Below are positions 34,525 to 45,051 of a stretch of DNA of 64,000 nt, one piece after another; position 1 is the stretch's first letter; every line of letters starts with the position of its first letter. Below the pieces are notes generated by a model. That model was given only the letters and a program-made list of their open reading frames with translations, searched no databases and was not told the origin of the DNA. The position numbers were made by a program, and so were the translations under genes. Source of the DNA: Thalassotalea sp. PP2-459. GTDB lineage: Bacteria; Pseudomonadota; Gammaproteobacteria; Enterobacterales; Alteromonadaceae. Location: contig NZ_MKQD01000018.1 of assembly GCF_001913705.1 (NCBI RefSeq), positions 26,011 to 90,010 of the forward strand, in the 5' to 3' direction.

Positions 34525-35771
34525 TGAGTTTAATTACAAATATTGCCGAGCAAGCTGCAATCGGTGCAAAGGTACTCGCAACTAAATCTTCAGAATTAAA
34601 AAAAGCATTACTTAGCGACATGGCGAACGCATTAAGAATAAGACAAGATGAAATATTAAACGCCAACAGTGAAGATTTAGCAAATGCGCGTGACAACGGG
34701 TTGTCTGATGCCATGATTGACCGTTTAACGTTAACTGCTCAACGCATCGAAGATATGGCTGTTGGCTTAGAAACAGTTGCTCACTTACCTGATGTTGTCG
34801 GCACCACTCGCCTGATAGAAACGCGACCGAATGGCATAGATATTCAAAAAATGCGCGTACCATTAGGCGTAATATGTATGATTTACGAGGCTAGGCCAAA
34901 TGTTACTGCTGATGCGGCAGGATTGTGTATTAAATCTGGTAATGCCGTGATTTTGCGTGGTGGTAAAGAAGCACTGAGTTCTAGCTTAGCAATTGCTGAT
35001 GCACTGCAAAGTGTGTTGAAAAAGTATGATTTACCAACGTCTATTGTCTCAGTTATTCCTGATCCAAATAGAGCACTTCTCAATGAATTATTAACCTTAA
35101 AGCAATATATTGATTTAGTCATCCCAAGAGGGGGCGAAGGGTTAATAAATTTTGTGAGTGAAAATAGTAAAATTCCCGTTATTCAACACTATAAAGGCGT
35201 TTGCCATTTGTATGTTGATAAAGATGCCGATCTAGAAAAAGCCCTTAACATTCTTGTTAATGGCAAAACTCAACGACCTGGCGTTTGTAATGCTCTTGAA
35301 GGTTTAGTCGTGCATAAAGATATCGCAGAGCGTTTTCTTCCGATGGTGAATGAAATCTTCGAAAAAGAGCAGGTTACGGTAAATGGTGAAAGTGATATAA
35401 GTCAGTACTTTAGTTCATTTAAACCGATCGAAAATACTGGTTTTGGTGAAGAATACTTAAGTCTAGAAATTTCAGTGAAAGTTGTTGATAGCCTTGAAAA
35501 GGCAATTAAACACATTGATGACTTTGGTAGTAATCACACTGAAGTGATTTGTACTGAGAATAATGAAACAGCAGCTATTTTCCAACAAGTAGTTGATGCG
35601 TCAGTTGTTATGGTTAATGCCTCTTCTCGTTTTTCTGATGGTTCTGAATTAGGTTTAGGTGCTGAAATTGGTATTGCCACTACTAAGTTGCACGCCTACG
35701 GCCCAATGGGCATTGAATCGCTTACCACTGAAAAGTTTTTAGTCAATGGAACCGGGCAAGTAAGAGTCTAA
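34524..35771 (+). CDS. proA: Gamma-glutamyl phosphate reductase
   Basis: The protein has 415 residues, the standard length for ProA, with an aldehyde-dehydrogenase fold. The NADPH and active-site regions are intact, with the catalytic Cys in KTQRPGVCNALEGLVVH. MIYEARPNVTADAAGLCIKSGNA and VVMVNASSRFSDGSELGLGAEIGI are typical family signatures. It reduces gamma-glutamyl phosphate to glutamate semialdehyde, which cyclises to pyrroline-5-carboxylate. It is last in the proBA operon, followed by a strong terminator. Confidence 0.97.
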   Translation: MSLITNIAEQAAIGAKVLATKSSELKKALLSDMANALRIRQDEILNANSEDLANARDNGLSDAMIDRLTLTAQRIEDMAVGLETVAHLPDVVGTTRLIETRPNGIDIQKMRVPLGVICMIYEARPNVTADAAGLCIKSGNAVILRGGKEALSSSLAIADALQSVLKKYDLPTSIVSVIPDPNRALLNELLTLKQYIDLVIPRGGEGLINFVSENSKIPVIQHYKGVCHLYVDKDADLEKALNILVNGKTQRPGVCNALEGLVVHKDIAERFLPMVNEIFEKEQVTVNGESDISQYFSSFKPIENTGFGEEYLSLEISVKVVDSLEKAIKHIDDFGSNHTEVICTENNETAAIFQQVVDASVVMVNASSRFSDGSELGLGAEIGIATTKLHAYGPMGIESLTTEKFLVNGTGQVRV

Positions 35772-35790
35772 TTAATAAACGCTTGATAAG

Positions 35791-35839
35791 AGAGTTACCT
35801 TCCGTTCATGTTTTGATTGGATCGGGTAACTCTTTTTTT
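35791..35839. terminator. Terminator after proA
   Basis: The stem GAGTTACC (35792-35799) / GGTAACTC (35825-35832) is followed by TTTTTTT. It lies between the proA stop and the stop of the convergent amidohydrolase gene and may serve both, although the T-run favours the plus strand. Confidence 0.75.
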
Positions 35840-35851
35840 ATGCATGTTGTG

Positions 35852-37525
35852 TTAGATTTGGTCTGAGTTGCTACCTGCTACATAGACTTTTTTACCATTG
35901 ACCCAGGTTTCAAGCACTTTAATTTGCCAAATATCTTGCTCTGGCATGGTAAAGAAGTCGTTATCAATGATAATGAAGTCGGCTTTTTTCCCTTTACTTA
36001 GTGAGCCAATGATATCCTCTTGATGGCCTGAATAGGCGGCATCAATAGTGAAGCTTTGTAATGCTTCTTCTCTCGTCATCTTCTCTTCTTTTATCCAACC
36101 ACCTTCAGGTAAGTTTTGCTTATCTTGTCTGGTAATTGAAGCGTGTAAGCCGAAAAACGGGTTGGGGGATTCAACGGGAAAATCTGAACCAGCGGCAATA
36201 ATAGCATTAGCATTCAGTAATTTTCGCCATGCGTATGCGCCCTTAATTCTATCTTCGCCAAGTCGGTCGCTAGCCATATTTTTATCAGAGGTTGCATGTG
36301 TTGCTTGCATGGATGCGATAACATTTAACGCATTAAAACGCGGAATATCTTTTAACCTTAGTACTTGTGCGTGCTCTACGCGGTGGCGTAAGTGTTGAGT
36401 TTTGCTGTTAGCAATATTTTTTTCGTAATTGTCTAATACAATTTTATTCGCATTATCACCAATGGCATGCGTGTTGACTTGGAAACCTTCTTTCATCGCA
36501 GTTTTTACGTAGCGTTCGAAATCTTCTTGGGTATGCAATAGCAAACCGCGATGACCATGTTGATCTGAATAATCTTCAATGAGTGCCGCCCCTCTACTAC
36601 CAAGCGCACCGTCAGCTTGAATTTTTACGCTATTAAATTGCAGCATATCATTGTCAGTGCTAAATGTGCCGTATTTTAGTGTTTGTTGCCAATCAGGAGA
36701 AGGGAGGTAAAGCATGGCATTAATGCGAATTGCCATATTATTATTGCCTGACATTTGCAAATAAGCTTCGAGATTATTACTGTCAATGCCGGCATCATGT
36801 ACGCTGGTTAACCCTTGAGCTGCGAGTGAATTCATCGCGTTCTCTAATATTGTTTTTTGCTCAGCTAAGGTTAATGGCGCAATATTTTTTTCAATGAGTT
36901 TCATGGCGTTATCAATAAAAACACCGGTAGCGTTACCATTTTTATCGCGAATAATTTCACCACCTTGTGGTGCCTTGGTCTGTTTAGTTATACCTGCTAA
37001 CGCCATTGCTTTAGTATTTGCCCAGCCAGCATGTCCGTCAACGCGGCTTAACCAAACAGGTTTATTGGGAAAAAATTTATCTAAGGAAGCTGCGGTTGGA
37101 AAAGTATTTTTCAGCCATTGTGTTTGGTTCCACCCTCGGCCTTTGATCCACGTTAAATTTTTATTGCTATTGGCGTAGGTTAGCGTTGCTTCAACCGCTT
37201 CTTTTTCGCTTTTCGCTGGGGTTAAATCTGCTTGCATTAAACTTTCACCATAACTTAATACATGCCCGTGAGCATCAATTAAGCCAGGTAACATAGTTTT
37301 GCCTTTTCCATCAATAACTATACAACCATTGCAGTGAATTGGACGGTGGTTTTTTTGATAAATTTGTTCGATGGTATCATCGTTAAACTTTATCGCTGCA
37401 AACCGCGTTACGGTATCATTATTGATGGTATAACCATTTATATTGGTAATTAGCGTTGTTTGTGCAGATGCAATCGTGCTTAAAACCGAAGTTAAACTCA
37501 ATGCGATTAGCTGTGTATATTTCAT
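35852..37525 (-). CDS. Exported amidohydrolase, YtcJ-like
   Basis: The protein has 557 residues with an N-terminal signal peptide (residues 1-21). The composite amidohydrolase fold shows metal-binding GLIDAHGHV near residue 83, NTHAIGDNA, RVEHAQVL and a late AGSDFPVE, consistent with the amidohydrolase-3 (YtcJ) group. A Cys pair (HCNGC) occurs near residue 65. These enzymes hydrolyse amide-like bonds of unknown natural substrates. Export to the periplasm is typical of the marine Alteromonadales copies. The gene stands alone between proA and lnt. Confidence 0.88.
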   Translation of the reverse strand: MKYTQLIALSLTSVLSTIASAQTTLITNINGYTINNDTVTRFAAIKFNDDTIEQIYQKNHRPIHCNGCIVIDGKGKTMLPGLIDAHGHVLSYGESLMQADLTPAKSEKEAVEATLTYANSNKNLTWIKGRGWNQTQWLKNTFPTAASLDKFFPNKPVWLSRVDGHAGWANTKAMALAGITKQTKAPQGGEIIRDKNGNATGVFIDNAMKLIEKNIAPLTLAEQKTILENAMNSLAAQGLTSVHDAGIDSNNLEAYLQMSGNNNMAIRINAMLYLPSPDWQQTLKYGTFSTDNDMLQFNSVKIQADGALGSRGAALIEDYSDQHGHRGLLLHTQEDFERYVKTAMKEGFQVNTHAIGDNANKIVLDNYEKNIANSKTQHLRHRVEHAQVLRLKDIPRFNALNVIASMQATHATSDKNMASDRLGEDRIKGAYAWRKLLNANAIIAAGSDFPVESPNPFFGLHASITRQDKQNLPEGGWIKEEKMTREEALQSFTIDAAYSGHQEDIIGSLSKGKKADFIIIDNDFFTMPEQDIWQIKVLETWVNGKKVYVAGSNSDQI

Positions 37526-37601
37526 GTTTTTATTATATGTATTAAGAGTGCGTTTTTTAATCTTAACAGGATTTAGTAGAAATTATAGTGTGGGGACTTG
37601 T

Positions 37602-39197
37602 TTATAATTTACCAATACGTAAATTTCGTATCAGAACACATAGCACTAATAGAAATGAAATAACATAAAGTGGTGTATTTCCATAACGGGCATAGGGTGT
37701 TATGCCTGTGACTAATGCCACATCTTGCTTTAAAACGTCTTGAGTAAACTGCGGTAATATACTGGTGAACTCACCTAAATGATTGGTGATTGCTGTGATC
37801 CCGGTATTTGTTGAACGAAGTAATGGCCGACCGAATTCAAGTGCGCGCATTCGTGCTATTTCCATATGTTGGTGCGGGCCATGAGAATTGCCAAACCATG
37901 CATCATTGCTGACGGTAAGCAAAAAGTCACTGTTGGCTGAAAAGTTTGCGCTAAGTTGGTTGGCGAAGGCAATTTCAAAACAAATTAATGCTAATAATCT
38001 AGTATCATGTGCTTGCAAGTTTTGCTGCACGTAATCCCCGCGGGTAAAAGATGACATGGGTAAGTTAAAAAAAGGTGCTAATGGTCTGAGTAAGTCGCCA
38101 AAAGGTACAAATTCGCCAATGGGTAATAAATGATTCTTATCGTAGCGGTTTTTGTGATTGTAATAATAACCACCTTGTTGATCATTGGCCGTTTCATTGC
38201 CAAGCACAACTAAACTATTAAAATAGTGCTTTGATTCAAAATGATAATTAATGATCCCGGTGATAATCGCTGCATTGTTAACACTTGCAGACTGATTGGC
38301 AATATCTAAAAATTCTTGTGTACTGCTCATGGTTTCTATGGCAGGAATTGCAGACTCTGGCCAGATAATAATGTCTGCATCATAATGTTTTCGACTTAAA
38401 TCCAAGTACTTAAGCATGGTAGGCCACTGCTGTTCTGGCTCCCATTTGATTGACTGAGCAATATTACCTTGCACTAAAGCAACACGTTTAGATTTACCTG
38501 TAGGGGTGACCCATTCAATTGATTGGCTGAGCCAAACCACGGCTCCTAAAATAACTGTCGGTATTATAATAAGCTTAGTATTTTTCGTTATGAACAGATC
38601 CACTGTTAAACCAGCGATAAATATAACGGTAAATGTTAAGCCGATTTCACCAATAATAGGGGCAAGCGAAGCTAGGGGGGAATCAATTTGTGTGTAACCA
38701 ATAGAAAGCCAAGGGAAGCCTGTGAGCACTACACTGCGAAGGTATTCTGTAAATAACCAAATGGGTGCTAATAACCACCATTGAATACGTTTACGTATCA
38801 ACTCTGATATTTTGGCGGTGAGAAACAACGCCAGAGCAGGGTATATCGCTAAATATAAGCAAAGCAAAAACATAATAGCGACAGAGACAACTAACGGCAT
38901 ACCACCAAATTCAGCAATACTGACATGCACCCAACTAATGCCAGATGAAAACCAGCCAACACCAAAAGCAAAACCATGTTTAGAACAATCTCTGATAAAC
39001 GAGGGACTGTTAGCACACTGATTATTTACATAAATAAACCATATAGGTAAAACAAGCCAGCTTAGCCACCATTGCGAAAAAGGAGCATAAGCAAAAACCA
39101 AGCTGGCACCAAGAAACGCACTTATCCAAAGCGAAGAATTAGACAACACGGCACCAATGCGAATGGTGCCTAGTTTGTTGATGAACGTTTTAAGCAT
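37602..39197 (-). CDS. lnt: Apolipoprotein N-acyltransferase
   Basis: The protein has 531 residues: about six or more N-terminal membrane helices, then a nitrilase-like periplasmic domain with the catalytic Glu (IIWPESAIPA), Lys (NRYDKNHLLPIGEFVPFG) and Cys (ALICFEIAF), and a last C-terminal helix. It N-acylates the lipidated Cys of apolipoproteins in the inner membrane, the final step of lipoprotein maturation before Lol sorting. The gene is 5 bases after corC, forming the conserved ybeZ-ybeY-ybeX(corC)-lnt row. Confidence 0.95.
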   Translation of the reverse strand: MLKTFINKLGTIRIGAVLSNSSLWISAFLGASLVFAYAPFSQWWLSWLVLPIWFIYVNNQCANSPSFIRDCSKHGFAFGVGWFSSGISWVHVSIAEFGGMPLVVSVAIMFLLCLYLAIYPALALFLTAKISELIRKRIQWWLLAPIWLFTEYLRSVVLTGFPWLSIGYTQIDSPLASLAPIIGEIGLTFTVIFIAGLTVDLFITKNTKLIIIPTVILGAVVWLSQSIEWVTPTGKSKRVALVQGNIAQSIKWEPEQQWPTMLKYLDLSRKHYDADIIIWPESAIPAIETMSSTQEFLDIANQSASVNNAAIITGIINYHFESKHYFNSLVVLGNETANDQQGGYYYNHKNRYDKNHLLPIGEFVPFGDLLRPLAPFFNLPMSSFTRGDYVQQNLQAHDTRLLALICFEIAFANQLSANFSANSDFLLTVSNDAWFGNSHGPHQHMEIARMRALEFGRPLLRSTNTGITAITNHLGEFTSILPQFTQDVLKQDVALVTGITPYARYGNTPLYVISFLLVLCVLIRNLRIGKL

Positions 39198-39202
39198 TTG
39201 TG

Positions 39203-40081
39203 CTATTCGGAAGGTTTACCATTTACTTTATGGTTCTTAGGTACGGTAACTTGTAAGGTTTGTAAACGGCGACTGTCAGCAGAGGTTACTTTATATTCAA
39301 ATTTGTTGATAGTGACTTCTTCACCTTTACGCGGCATATGGCCAAAAGTATGAAGTACTACTCCACCAATGGTATCAGAGTCGCCTTCATCAAGTTGGCA
39401 ATTAAAGTATTCCATAAAATCATCGAGCTCTGTTAATGCTTTTACTTGGTAAACATTACCCGCTAAATATTTTATATCTTCTTCAATTTCATCATCGGTT
39501 TCATCTTCTATTTCACCAACGATTAACTCAAGAATATCTTCAATGGTAACGACGCCAGACACACCGCCATATTCATCAACAACAATTGCCATATGGTAAC
39601 GTTGAGATCGAAACTCTTTTAATAACGGTTCTACGCGTTTGCTTTCAGGCACAATGATCGCTTGTCTGATCACTTCTTGTAAAGAGGTTAAGGGTGCTTG
39701 CTGTTCGAAACCATAAGCGAGTAGGTCTTTTGCTAATAAAATACCCTCAATGTGATCAATGTCTTCATTAATGACTGGAAAACGAGAGTGTCCTGAGTCG
39801 ATGATTACGGGTAGCAATTCATTAAGCGGAGTATTAATATCTAGGGTGATCATTTGTGAACGTGGGATCATAATATCCCTAACACGCATATCTGAAACTT
39901 CTAATACGCCTTCAATCATAAGCTTGGTTTCAGGCTTTATTAGTTCACGGTCTTCGGCATCATTTAATACCTCAACCAATTCTTCTTTATTTTGCGGTTC
40001 CCCAGTAAAAAGCTGAACGAATTTATCAATCAGCGATTTATTTGCAGAACCGTTACTAGAGTGGGGGCTATCTTCGCTCAT
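39203..40081 (-). CDS. corC: CorC/YbeX CBS-domain protein
   Basis: The protein has 292 residues with two CBS domains (MIPRSQMITLDINTPLNELLPVI and VPESKRVEPLLKEFRSQRYHMAIVVDEYGGVSGVVTIEDILELIVGEIEDETDD) and a C-terminal CorC_HlyC transporter-associated domain. It is cytosolic. The family has been tied to magnesium/cobalt efflux and, through its neighbours, to ribosome and envelope homeostasis. The gene is directly before lnt and 119 bases after ybeY. Confidence 0.94.
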   Translation of the reverse strand: MSEDSPHSSNGSANKSLIDKFVQLFTGEPQNKEELVEVLNDAEDRELIKPETKLMIEGVLEVSDMRVRDIMIPRSQMITLDINTPLNELLPVIIDSGHSRFPVINEDIDHIEGILLAKDLLAYGFEQQAPLTSLQEVIRQAIIVPESKRVEPLLKEFRSQRYHMAIVVDEYGGVSGVVTIEDILELIVGEIEDETDDEIEEDIKYLAGNVYQVKALTELDDFMEYFNCQLDEGDSDTIGGVVLHTFGHMPRKGEEVTINKFEYKVTSADSRRLQTLQVTVPKNHKVNGKPSE

Positions 40082-40200
40082 AGAGCAATCTGTATTCCTT
40101 ATGTAACTCGGTTTTTAAGTGTCTATTTAATTAGTAAACAATTCAAGAAAAATTTATGTTCGATGATTATGTTAAATCGCAATAGATCAAAGAACAATTA

Positions 40201-40659
40201 TTACTCGCTAATAATGTAAGGGTTGTTAATACCTAGTGTAGCAAGTTTTTCAATTTCTATTGTTTCCATTTCTTGTGCTTCTTCGCTAGATATATGGTCA
40301 TAACCTAATAAATGCAAGCAGCCATGGATCACCATATGAGCCCAATGGTGATTTAAGGGCTTTTGCTGTTGTTTAGCTTCAGTTTCAACCACAGAGGTAC
40401 AAATAATAAGATCACCAAGTAAGTTAATATCAACGCCATCAGGCACTTCAAAAGGAAAAGATAATACGTTGGTTGGCTTGTCTTTATCACGATATTGATG
40501 ATTTAATTGCTGGCTTTCAGCCTCATCAACAAGTCGAATGGTGAGCTCATAACTATTTTTCACATGGCTTAATGCGGTATCAACCCACGTTTGAAACTCT
40601 GCAGGCAAAGGTAGGTTGTTTTTATTACAAGCTATTTGTAAATCGACAAGGTGAGACAT
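40201..40659 (-). CDS. ybeY: Endoribonuclease/rRNA maturation factor YbeY
   Basis: The protein has 152 residues. The metal-binding motif [11 protein letters not shown] is complete, and the upstream [11 protein letters not shown] core is typical. It acts in 16S rRNA 3' maturation and ribosome quality control. The start codon follows the stop of ybeZ with no gap, so the two are coupled. The order ybeZ-ybeY-corC-lnt is conserved across the gammaproteobacteria. Confidence 0.96.
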   Translation of the reverse strand: MSHLVDLQIACNKNNLPLPAEFQTWVDTALSHVKNSYELTIRLVDEAESQQLNHQYRDKDKPTNVLSFPFEVPDGVDINLLGDLIICTSVVETEAKQQQKPLNHHWAHMVIHGCLHLLGYDHISSEEAQEMETIEIEKLATLGINNPYIISE

Positions 40660-41724
40660 TTAATCGTTTTTATCCTGTGCTGCTTGCTGTTGTTTTTCAA
40701 GCTCAGCTTGTTGCTTTTTAGCCTCACGAATACGGTTCATTTTTGTTTCGTGTGCTTCATAAGCCTCTACAATTCTAGCAACTACTGGGTGTCTAACCAC
40801 ATCTTTAGACATAAAGAAATTAAAACTAACGCCGGGTATGTTATCGAGCACTTCAATGGCGTGTCGTAACCCTGATTTTTGTCCTCTCGGTAAATCGACT
40901 TGGGTAATATCACCAGTAATAACCGCACGAGAATTAAAACCAATGCGAGTTAAGAACATTTTCATTTGTTCTACCGTGGTATTTTGGCTTTCATCAAGAA
41001 TGATAAAAGCGTCGTTTAATGTTCTACCACGCATATAAGCAAGAGGGGCGATTTCAATGACACTACGTTCAATTAACTTTTCAACTTTTTCAAAGCCCAG
41101 CATTTCAAATAAGGCATCGTAAAGCGGACGTAAGTAAGGGTCGACTTTTTGTGATAAGTCACCAGGTAAAAAACCCAGTTTTTCGCCCGCTTCAACGGCA
41201 GGACGAGTTAATAAAATACGCCTTACCTCTTGGCGTTCAAGAGCATCTACGGCACAGGCAACCGCTAAATATGTTTTACCGGTACCAGCAGGGCCAATAC
41301 CAAAACTAATATCATTAGTTAACACATTTTGAACATAAGCTGATTGGTTCTTATTACGTGGTTTAATTAGACCGCGTTTTGTTTTAATCGTCACCATTTG
41401 TTCGTAATCAACATCAACTTTTGATGGCGCCTGTTCTAATACATTAGCGTCAACAATCGCTAAATGTACCATTTCATCAGTGATGGTTTGTTGCTTACCT
41501 TTCACCGTTTCTGTCTCAACATATAAATCTTTCAGCAGTTTTATAACAGCTTCAGCATTTTTGGGCTCGCCAACAACTTTAAAGTTATTGCTTCGGTAAC
41601 TTATTTCCACTCCTAAACGGCGTTCAATGGCTTTAAGGTTATCATCCATCGGCCCACATAGGTTAGCTTGCCTGCTGTTATCAACAGGTTCTAATACGAG
41701 GTTTTCGGTAACTATGTTGCTCAA
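40660..41724 (-). CDS. ybeZ: PhoH-like ATPase YbeZ
   Basis: The protein has 354 residues. The N-terminal KH-like part (LKAIERRLGVEISYRSNNF...) is followed by a PhoH P-loop NTPase with Walker A GPAGTGKTYLA, Walker B AFIILDESQN and the TRIGFNSRAVITGD sensor region. The last 30 residues are Gln-rich and charged. It works with YbeY in RNA metabolism. It is preceded by miaB on the same strand with a 35-base gap. Confidence 0.94.
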   Translation of the reverse strand: MSNIVTENLVLEPVDNSRQANLCGPMDDNLKAIERRLGVEISYRSNNFKVVGEPKNAEAVIKLLKDLYVETETVKGKQQTITDEMVHLAIVDANVLEQAPSKVDVDYEQMVTIKTKRGLIKPRNKNQSAYVQNVLTNDISFGIGPAGTGKTYLAVACAVDALERQEVRRILLTRPAVEAGEKLGFLPGDLSQKVDPYLRPLYDALFEMLGFEKVEKLIERSVIEIAPLAYMRGRTLNDAFIILDESQNTTVEQMKMFLTRIGFNSRAVITGDITQVDLPRGQKSGLRHAIEVLDNIPGVSFNFFMSKDVVRHPVVARIVEAYEAHETKMNRIREAKKQQAELEKQQQAAQDKND

Positions 41725-41759
41725 AAAAGTATCCTATTTGTTGCGATTATCTGCGAAAA

Positions 41760-43211
41760 TTATGGTGCGAAAGTACCTACACCTAGTTCATCAACACTCG
41801 TGCTAGCAGCATTTGTTGATTTATGGTGACTATTTGACAAAATATCTGCTGGCGAATGTGCAATACGTAAACCCATATCTTTTTCCATACGTACTAACTC
41901 GCCACGTAATGAATTGGCATAAACATCGGTAATTTTTACGTCTACAAACTGCCCGATGACTGCATGCGGTGCTTCAAAGTTAACAATGCGATTATTTTCA
42001 GTACGGCCACGTAATTCCATCGGATTTTTCTTAGATGGCCCTTCAACTAAAATACGTTGTTCAGTATCTAACATTTGGCGTGCAATTCGCAAAGCTTGTT
42101 GATTAATACGATCTTGTAGAATTGCTAACCGCTGTTTTTTCACATCTTCTGTAATATCGTCAGGTAAATCAGCTGCTGGTGTACCTGGACGTGCACTGTA
42201 AATAAAGCTAAAGCTTAAATCAAAATCAATGTCTTTGATCAAGTTCATTGTGGCTTCAAAGTCTTCATTAGTTTCCCCTGGAAAACCAATAATAAAGTCA
42301 GACGACATGCAAATATCTGGTCTTGCTTTACGTAAACGACGAATTTTAGATTTATATTCCAACGCAGTGTGCGCACGCTTCATTTGCATTAAAATGCGAT
42401 CTGAACCGGTTTGTACAGGTAAATGTAAATGACTTACAAGCTCTGGTACATCTTTATATACGTCAATAATATCGTCTGTAAACTCTACAGGATGCGATGT
42501 GGTATATCGAATACGGTCAATGCCATCGATTGTTGCAATTAAGCGGATCAAATCAGAAAAACGACAAATGCTGCCATCGTGGGTTTCCCCGCGGTAGGCG
42601 TTTACATTCTGGCCAAGTAGGTTTACTTCACGCACACCTTGTTCAGCAAGTTGTGCGATCTCATAGAGAACATCATCTAATGGTCGGCTAACTTCTTCAC
42701 CACGCGTGTAGGGGACAACACAGAATGTACAGTACTTGCTACAACCTTCCATAATAGAAACGAAAGCAGAAGGGCCTTCAGCTTTTGGCTCTGGTAAACG
42801 GTCAAATTTTTCAATTTCGGGAAAACTTACATCAACAACAGGGCTACGTTCGCCTTTCACTTGTTGGATCATTTCAGGCAAGCGGTGTAACGTTTGAGGA
42901 CCAAATACCATGTCAACATAAGGGGCGCGAGCACGAATAGCATCACCTTCCTGCGAGGCTACACAGCCACCAACACCAATAACTAAATCAGGTTTCTGAT
43001 CTTTAAGGTTTTTCCATCGGCCAAGTTGATGAAACACTTTTTCTTGGGCTTTTTCTCGGATAGAGCAAGTATTCAAAAGAATAACATCGGCGTCTTCAGC
43101 TTCTTCAGCTAATGAAAAGCCATGTGTAGAGTCGAGTAAATCTGCCATTTTCTGCGAGTCATACTCGTTCATTTGGCAGCCCCAGGTTTTGATGAATAAC
43201 TTCTTGCTCAT
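41760..43211 (-). CDS. miaB: tRNA-2-methylthio-N6-dimethylallyladenosine synthase MiaB
   Basis: The protein has 483 residues: UPF0004 cysteines ([31 protein letters not shown]), radical [18 protein letters not shown], and a TRAM domain near 380-445. It methylthiolates i6A37 in tRNAs that read UNN codons. The C-terminus runs about 20 residues beyond the usual TRAM end with a Ser/Thr-rich tail. Gene order with ybeZ, and the divergent ubiF, is as in E. coli. Confidence 0.97.
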   Translation of the reverse strand: MSKKLFIKTWGCQMNEYDSQKMADLLDSTHGFSLAEEAEDADVILLNTCSIREKAQEKVFHQLGRWKNLKDQKPDLVIGVGGCVASQEGDAIRARAPYVDMVFGPQTLHRLPEMIQQVKGERSPVVDVSFPEIEKFDRLPEPKAEGPSAFVSIMEGCSKYCTFCVVPYTRGEEVSRPLDDVLYEIAQLAEQGVREVNLLGQNVNAYRGETHDGSICRFSDLIRLIATIDGIDRIRYTTSHPVEFTDDIIDVYKDVPELVSHLHLPVQTGSDRILMQMKRAHTALEYKSKIRRLRKARPDICMSSDFIIGFPGETNEDFEATMNLIKDIDFDLSFSFIYSARPGTPAADLPDDITEDVKKQRLAILQDRINQQALRIARQMLDTEQRILVEGPSKKNPMELRGRTENNRIVNFEAPHAVIGQFVDVKITDVYANSLRGELVRMEKDMGLRIAHSPADILSNSHHKSTNAASTSVDELGVGTFAP

Positions 43212-43428
43212 TTTTAAATGCCTATTATCGATTAAAATTGATTCTAGTTTATGCTAGAGAATTTCAGGGGGCGTATTTTACTCGTTCTTTATCAAGGTGG
43301 CTAGCTTAACAAGCGATAAAGCTGAAAAATCATGCTTAGTTGACATTTTGATGATCATAATCATCGAATTAGCCGCTAGGGTTGGTTAGAATGTTTGCGA
43401 GATAAATATTTTAAGGTAATAGCAAGTA

Positions 43429-44595
43429 ATGGATCAGTTTGACTGCGTGGTTGTTGGTGGAGGAATGGTAGGAGCAACAAGCGCTCTTGCGTTGGCCGAG
43501 TTAGGGTTAACGGTAGCTGTGATTGAAAAGCACCAGCCGAAAGCATTTGAACCATCACAACCTTTTGATTTACGTGTGTCTGCAATATCTCTTGCTTCGC
43601 AACATTTACTTGAGCAAATGCAAGCATGGCAGCAAATTGCTAATTGGCGCAGTTGTCCGTATAAAAGATTAGGTGTTTGGGAGCATGAACAGGCGTATAC
43701 AGAATTTTCATCTAAAGAAATTGATCAACCTTATTTAGGGCATATTGTTGAGAACAGACTCATTCAATTATCGCTATGGCAACAACTTGCTGAGCATCAA
43801 AATATAACGCTTAAATGTCCTGAGTCATTAATTACGTTAGAACAAAGTGCAGATGCTGTTAACTTGACGCTAAGCTCTGAAAAAATTTCTACAACATTGC
43901 TTGTGGCAGCAGATGGCGCTAACTCTCAAGTACGTCAACTTGCTGGTATTGGCGTTACCGGTTGGGGGTATAGTCAAGATGCCATGTTGATCAACGTTGA
44001 AACTGAATTACCTCAACAAGATATTACCTGGCAACAATTTCAACCTACTGGCCCTGTCGCCATGCTACCAATGAAAGGGAAATACGCTTCTTTAGTCTGG
44101 TATCATCAAAAGGCGGAACTAGCTCGCCTTGTTAATCTCAATAACCAGCAACTACAGCAAGAAATTAACCAACACTTTCCAACGAAACTTGGTAATGTTC
44201 GAGTGATTGATAAAGGTGCATTTCCGTTAACACGACAACATGCGAATCAATATCAACAAGGCAGAGTATTACTACTGGGCGATGCTGCCCATACAATAAA
44301 CCCCTTAGCTGGGCAGGGGGTAAACCTTGGTTTTAAAGACGTAAATGCATTACAAACGGTAATCGCAAAAGCTATTGGTGAAAATCGCTGTTGGCATGAT
44401 CCTGCTGTATTGGCTAACTATGAAAAAATGCGCCGTAAAGACAATTTAATGATGATGACAACGATGGATATGTTTTATGCTGCTTTTAGCAACCAAAATC
44501 CTGTGCTTAAATCATTACGAAATATTGGCCTTGCTACGGTAAACAAAATGCCAATACTTAAATCTAAAGCATTGGCGTATGCATGTGGTGTATAA
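43429..44595 (+). CDS. ubiF: FAD-dependent ubiquinone-pathway monooxygenase, UbiF
   Basis: The protein has 388 residues and belongs to the UbiH/UbiF/VisC family. The FAD-binding GGGMVGATSALALAELG is at the N-terminus, the LVAADGANSQVRQLAGI motif in the middle, and GDAAHTINPLAGQGVNLGFKDV near 285. The position divergent from miaB supports UbiF, which hydroxylates 2-octaprenyl-3-methyl-6-methoxy-1,4-benzoquinol in aerobic ubiquinone synthesis. UbiH or UbiI cannot be fully excluded by sequence alone. Confidence 0.88.
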   Translation: MDQFDCVVVGGGMVGATSALALAELGLTVAVIEKHQPKAFEPSQPFDLRVSAISLASQHLLEQMQAWQQIANWRSCPYKRLGVWEHEQAYTEFSSKEIDQPYLGHIVENRLIQLSLWQQLAEHQNITLKCPESLITLEQSADAVNLTLSSEKISTTLLVAADGANSQVRQLAGIGVTGWGYSQDAMLINVETELPQQDITWQQFQPTGPVAMLPMKGKYASLVWYHQKAELARLVNLNNQQLQQEINQHFPTKLGNVRVIDKGAFPLTRQHANQYQQGRVLLLGDAAHTINPLAGQGVNLGFKDVNALQTVIAKAIGENRCWHDPAVLANYEKMRRKDNLMMMTTMDMFYAAFSNQNPVLKSLRNIGLATVNKMPILKSKALAYACGV

Positions 44596-44682
44596 AAGAG
44601 GTTAACCGGTAATACTTTACCCGAAGAGAGCAAAGTCGACCTCTGGCAGTAATTCAAAGCCCGGATGAGCAAATAAATACCC

Positions 44683-44830
44683 TTACATTAAATTGATACC
44701 AGCACTGTTTAACCACTGCAATACCTGCTTTGTCCTGTTGCTGTGTTCCTTGCCATAAACATGTTTTGCATACTCGTGATAGGGCCTCGATATAAATCAA
44801 ATGCCGAATAATTGTTCGGGAAAAAGGGCG
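44683..44830 (-). pseudogene. Frameshifted C-terminal remnant of an unidentified gene
   Basis: On the minus strand, 44781 to 44683 reads YHEYAKHVYGKEHSNRTKQVLQWL... to a TAA. Upstream, a different frame reads NNYSAFDLYRGP and would join smoothly (RGP-YHEY) if one base were added or lost near 44782. The amino-acid pattern is protein-like, yet there is no start or intact frame. I do not recognise the family. It lies next to an insertion-sequence remnant, suggesting local decay. Confidence 0.45.
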
Positions 44831-45005
44831 TGAGAAGTTGATACGCTTTGTTGAAATTTTTTACAATAGACAGCAATTATATTCAAGTTTAGGATTTAAA
44901 ATACCTGCTGAATTTGATAGCAGCAAATTAACACACGGAGCGTGCTCCCTTTACCGAACAAGTTCAGATTCCTTTATTCCAAACGTTTTGAATAACGTTT
45001 GTTAG
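44826..45005 (+). pseudogene. C-terminal fragment of an IS3-family transposase (OrfB)
   Basis: The frame reads REKLIRFVEIFYNRQQLYSSLGFKIPAEFD, closely like the extreme C-terminus of IS3-group OrfB transposases (FYNRxRxHSSLGYxSPxEFE), and then runs on to a TAG at 45003-45005. Catalytic DDE residues and any start are absent, so only the tail of a lost element is left. Similarity ends near 44935. Confidence 0.65.
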
Positions 45006-45051
45006 AATATCCTTGTTTCTCTTTACCCTTTTTAGTGTAAGTCGTACTGAA

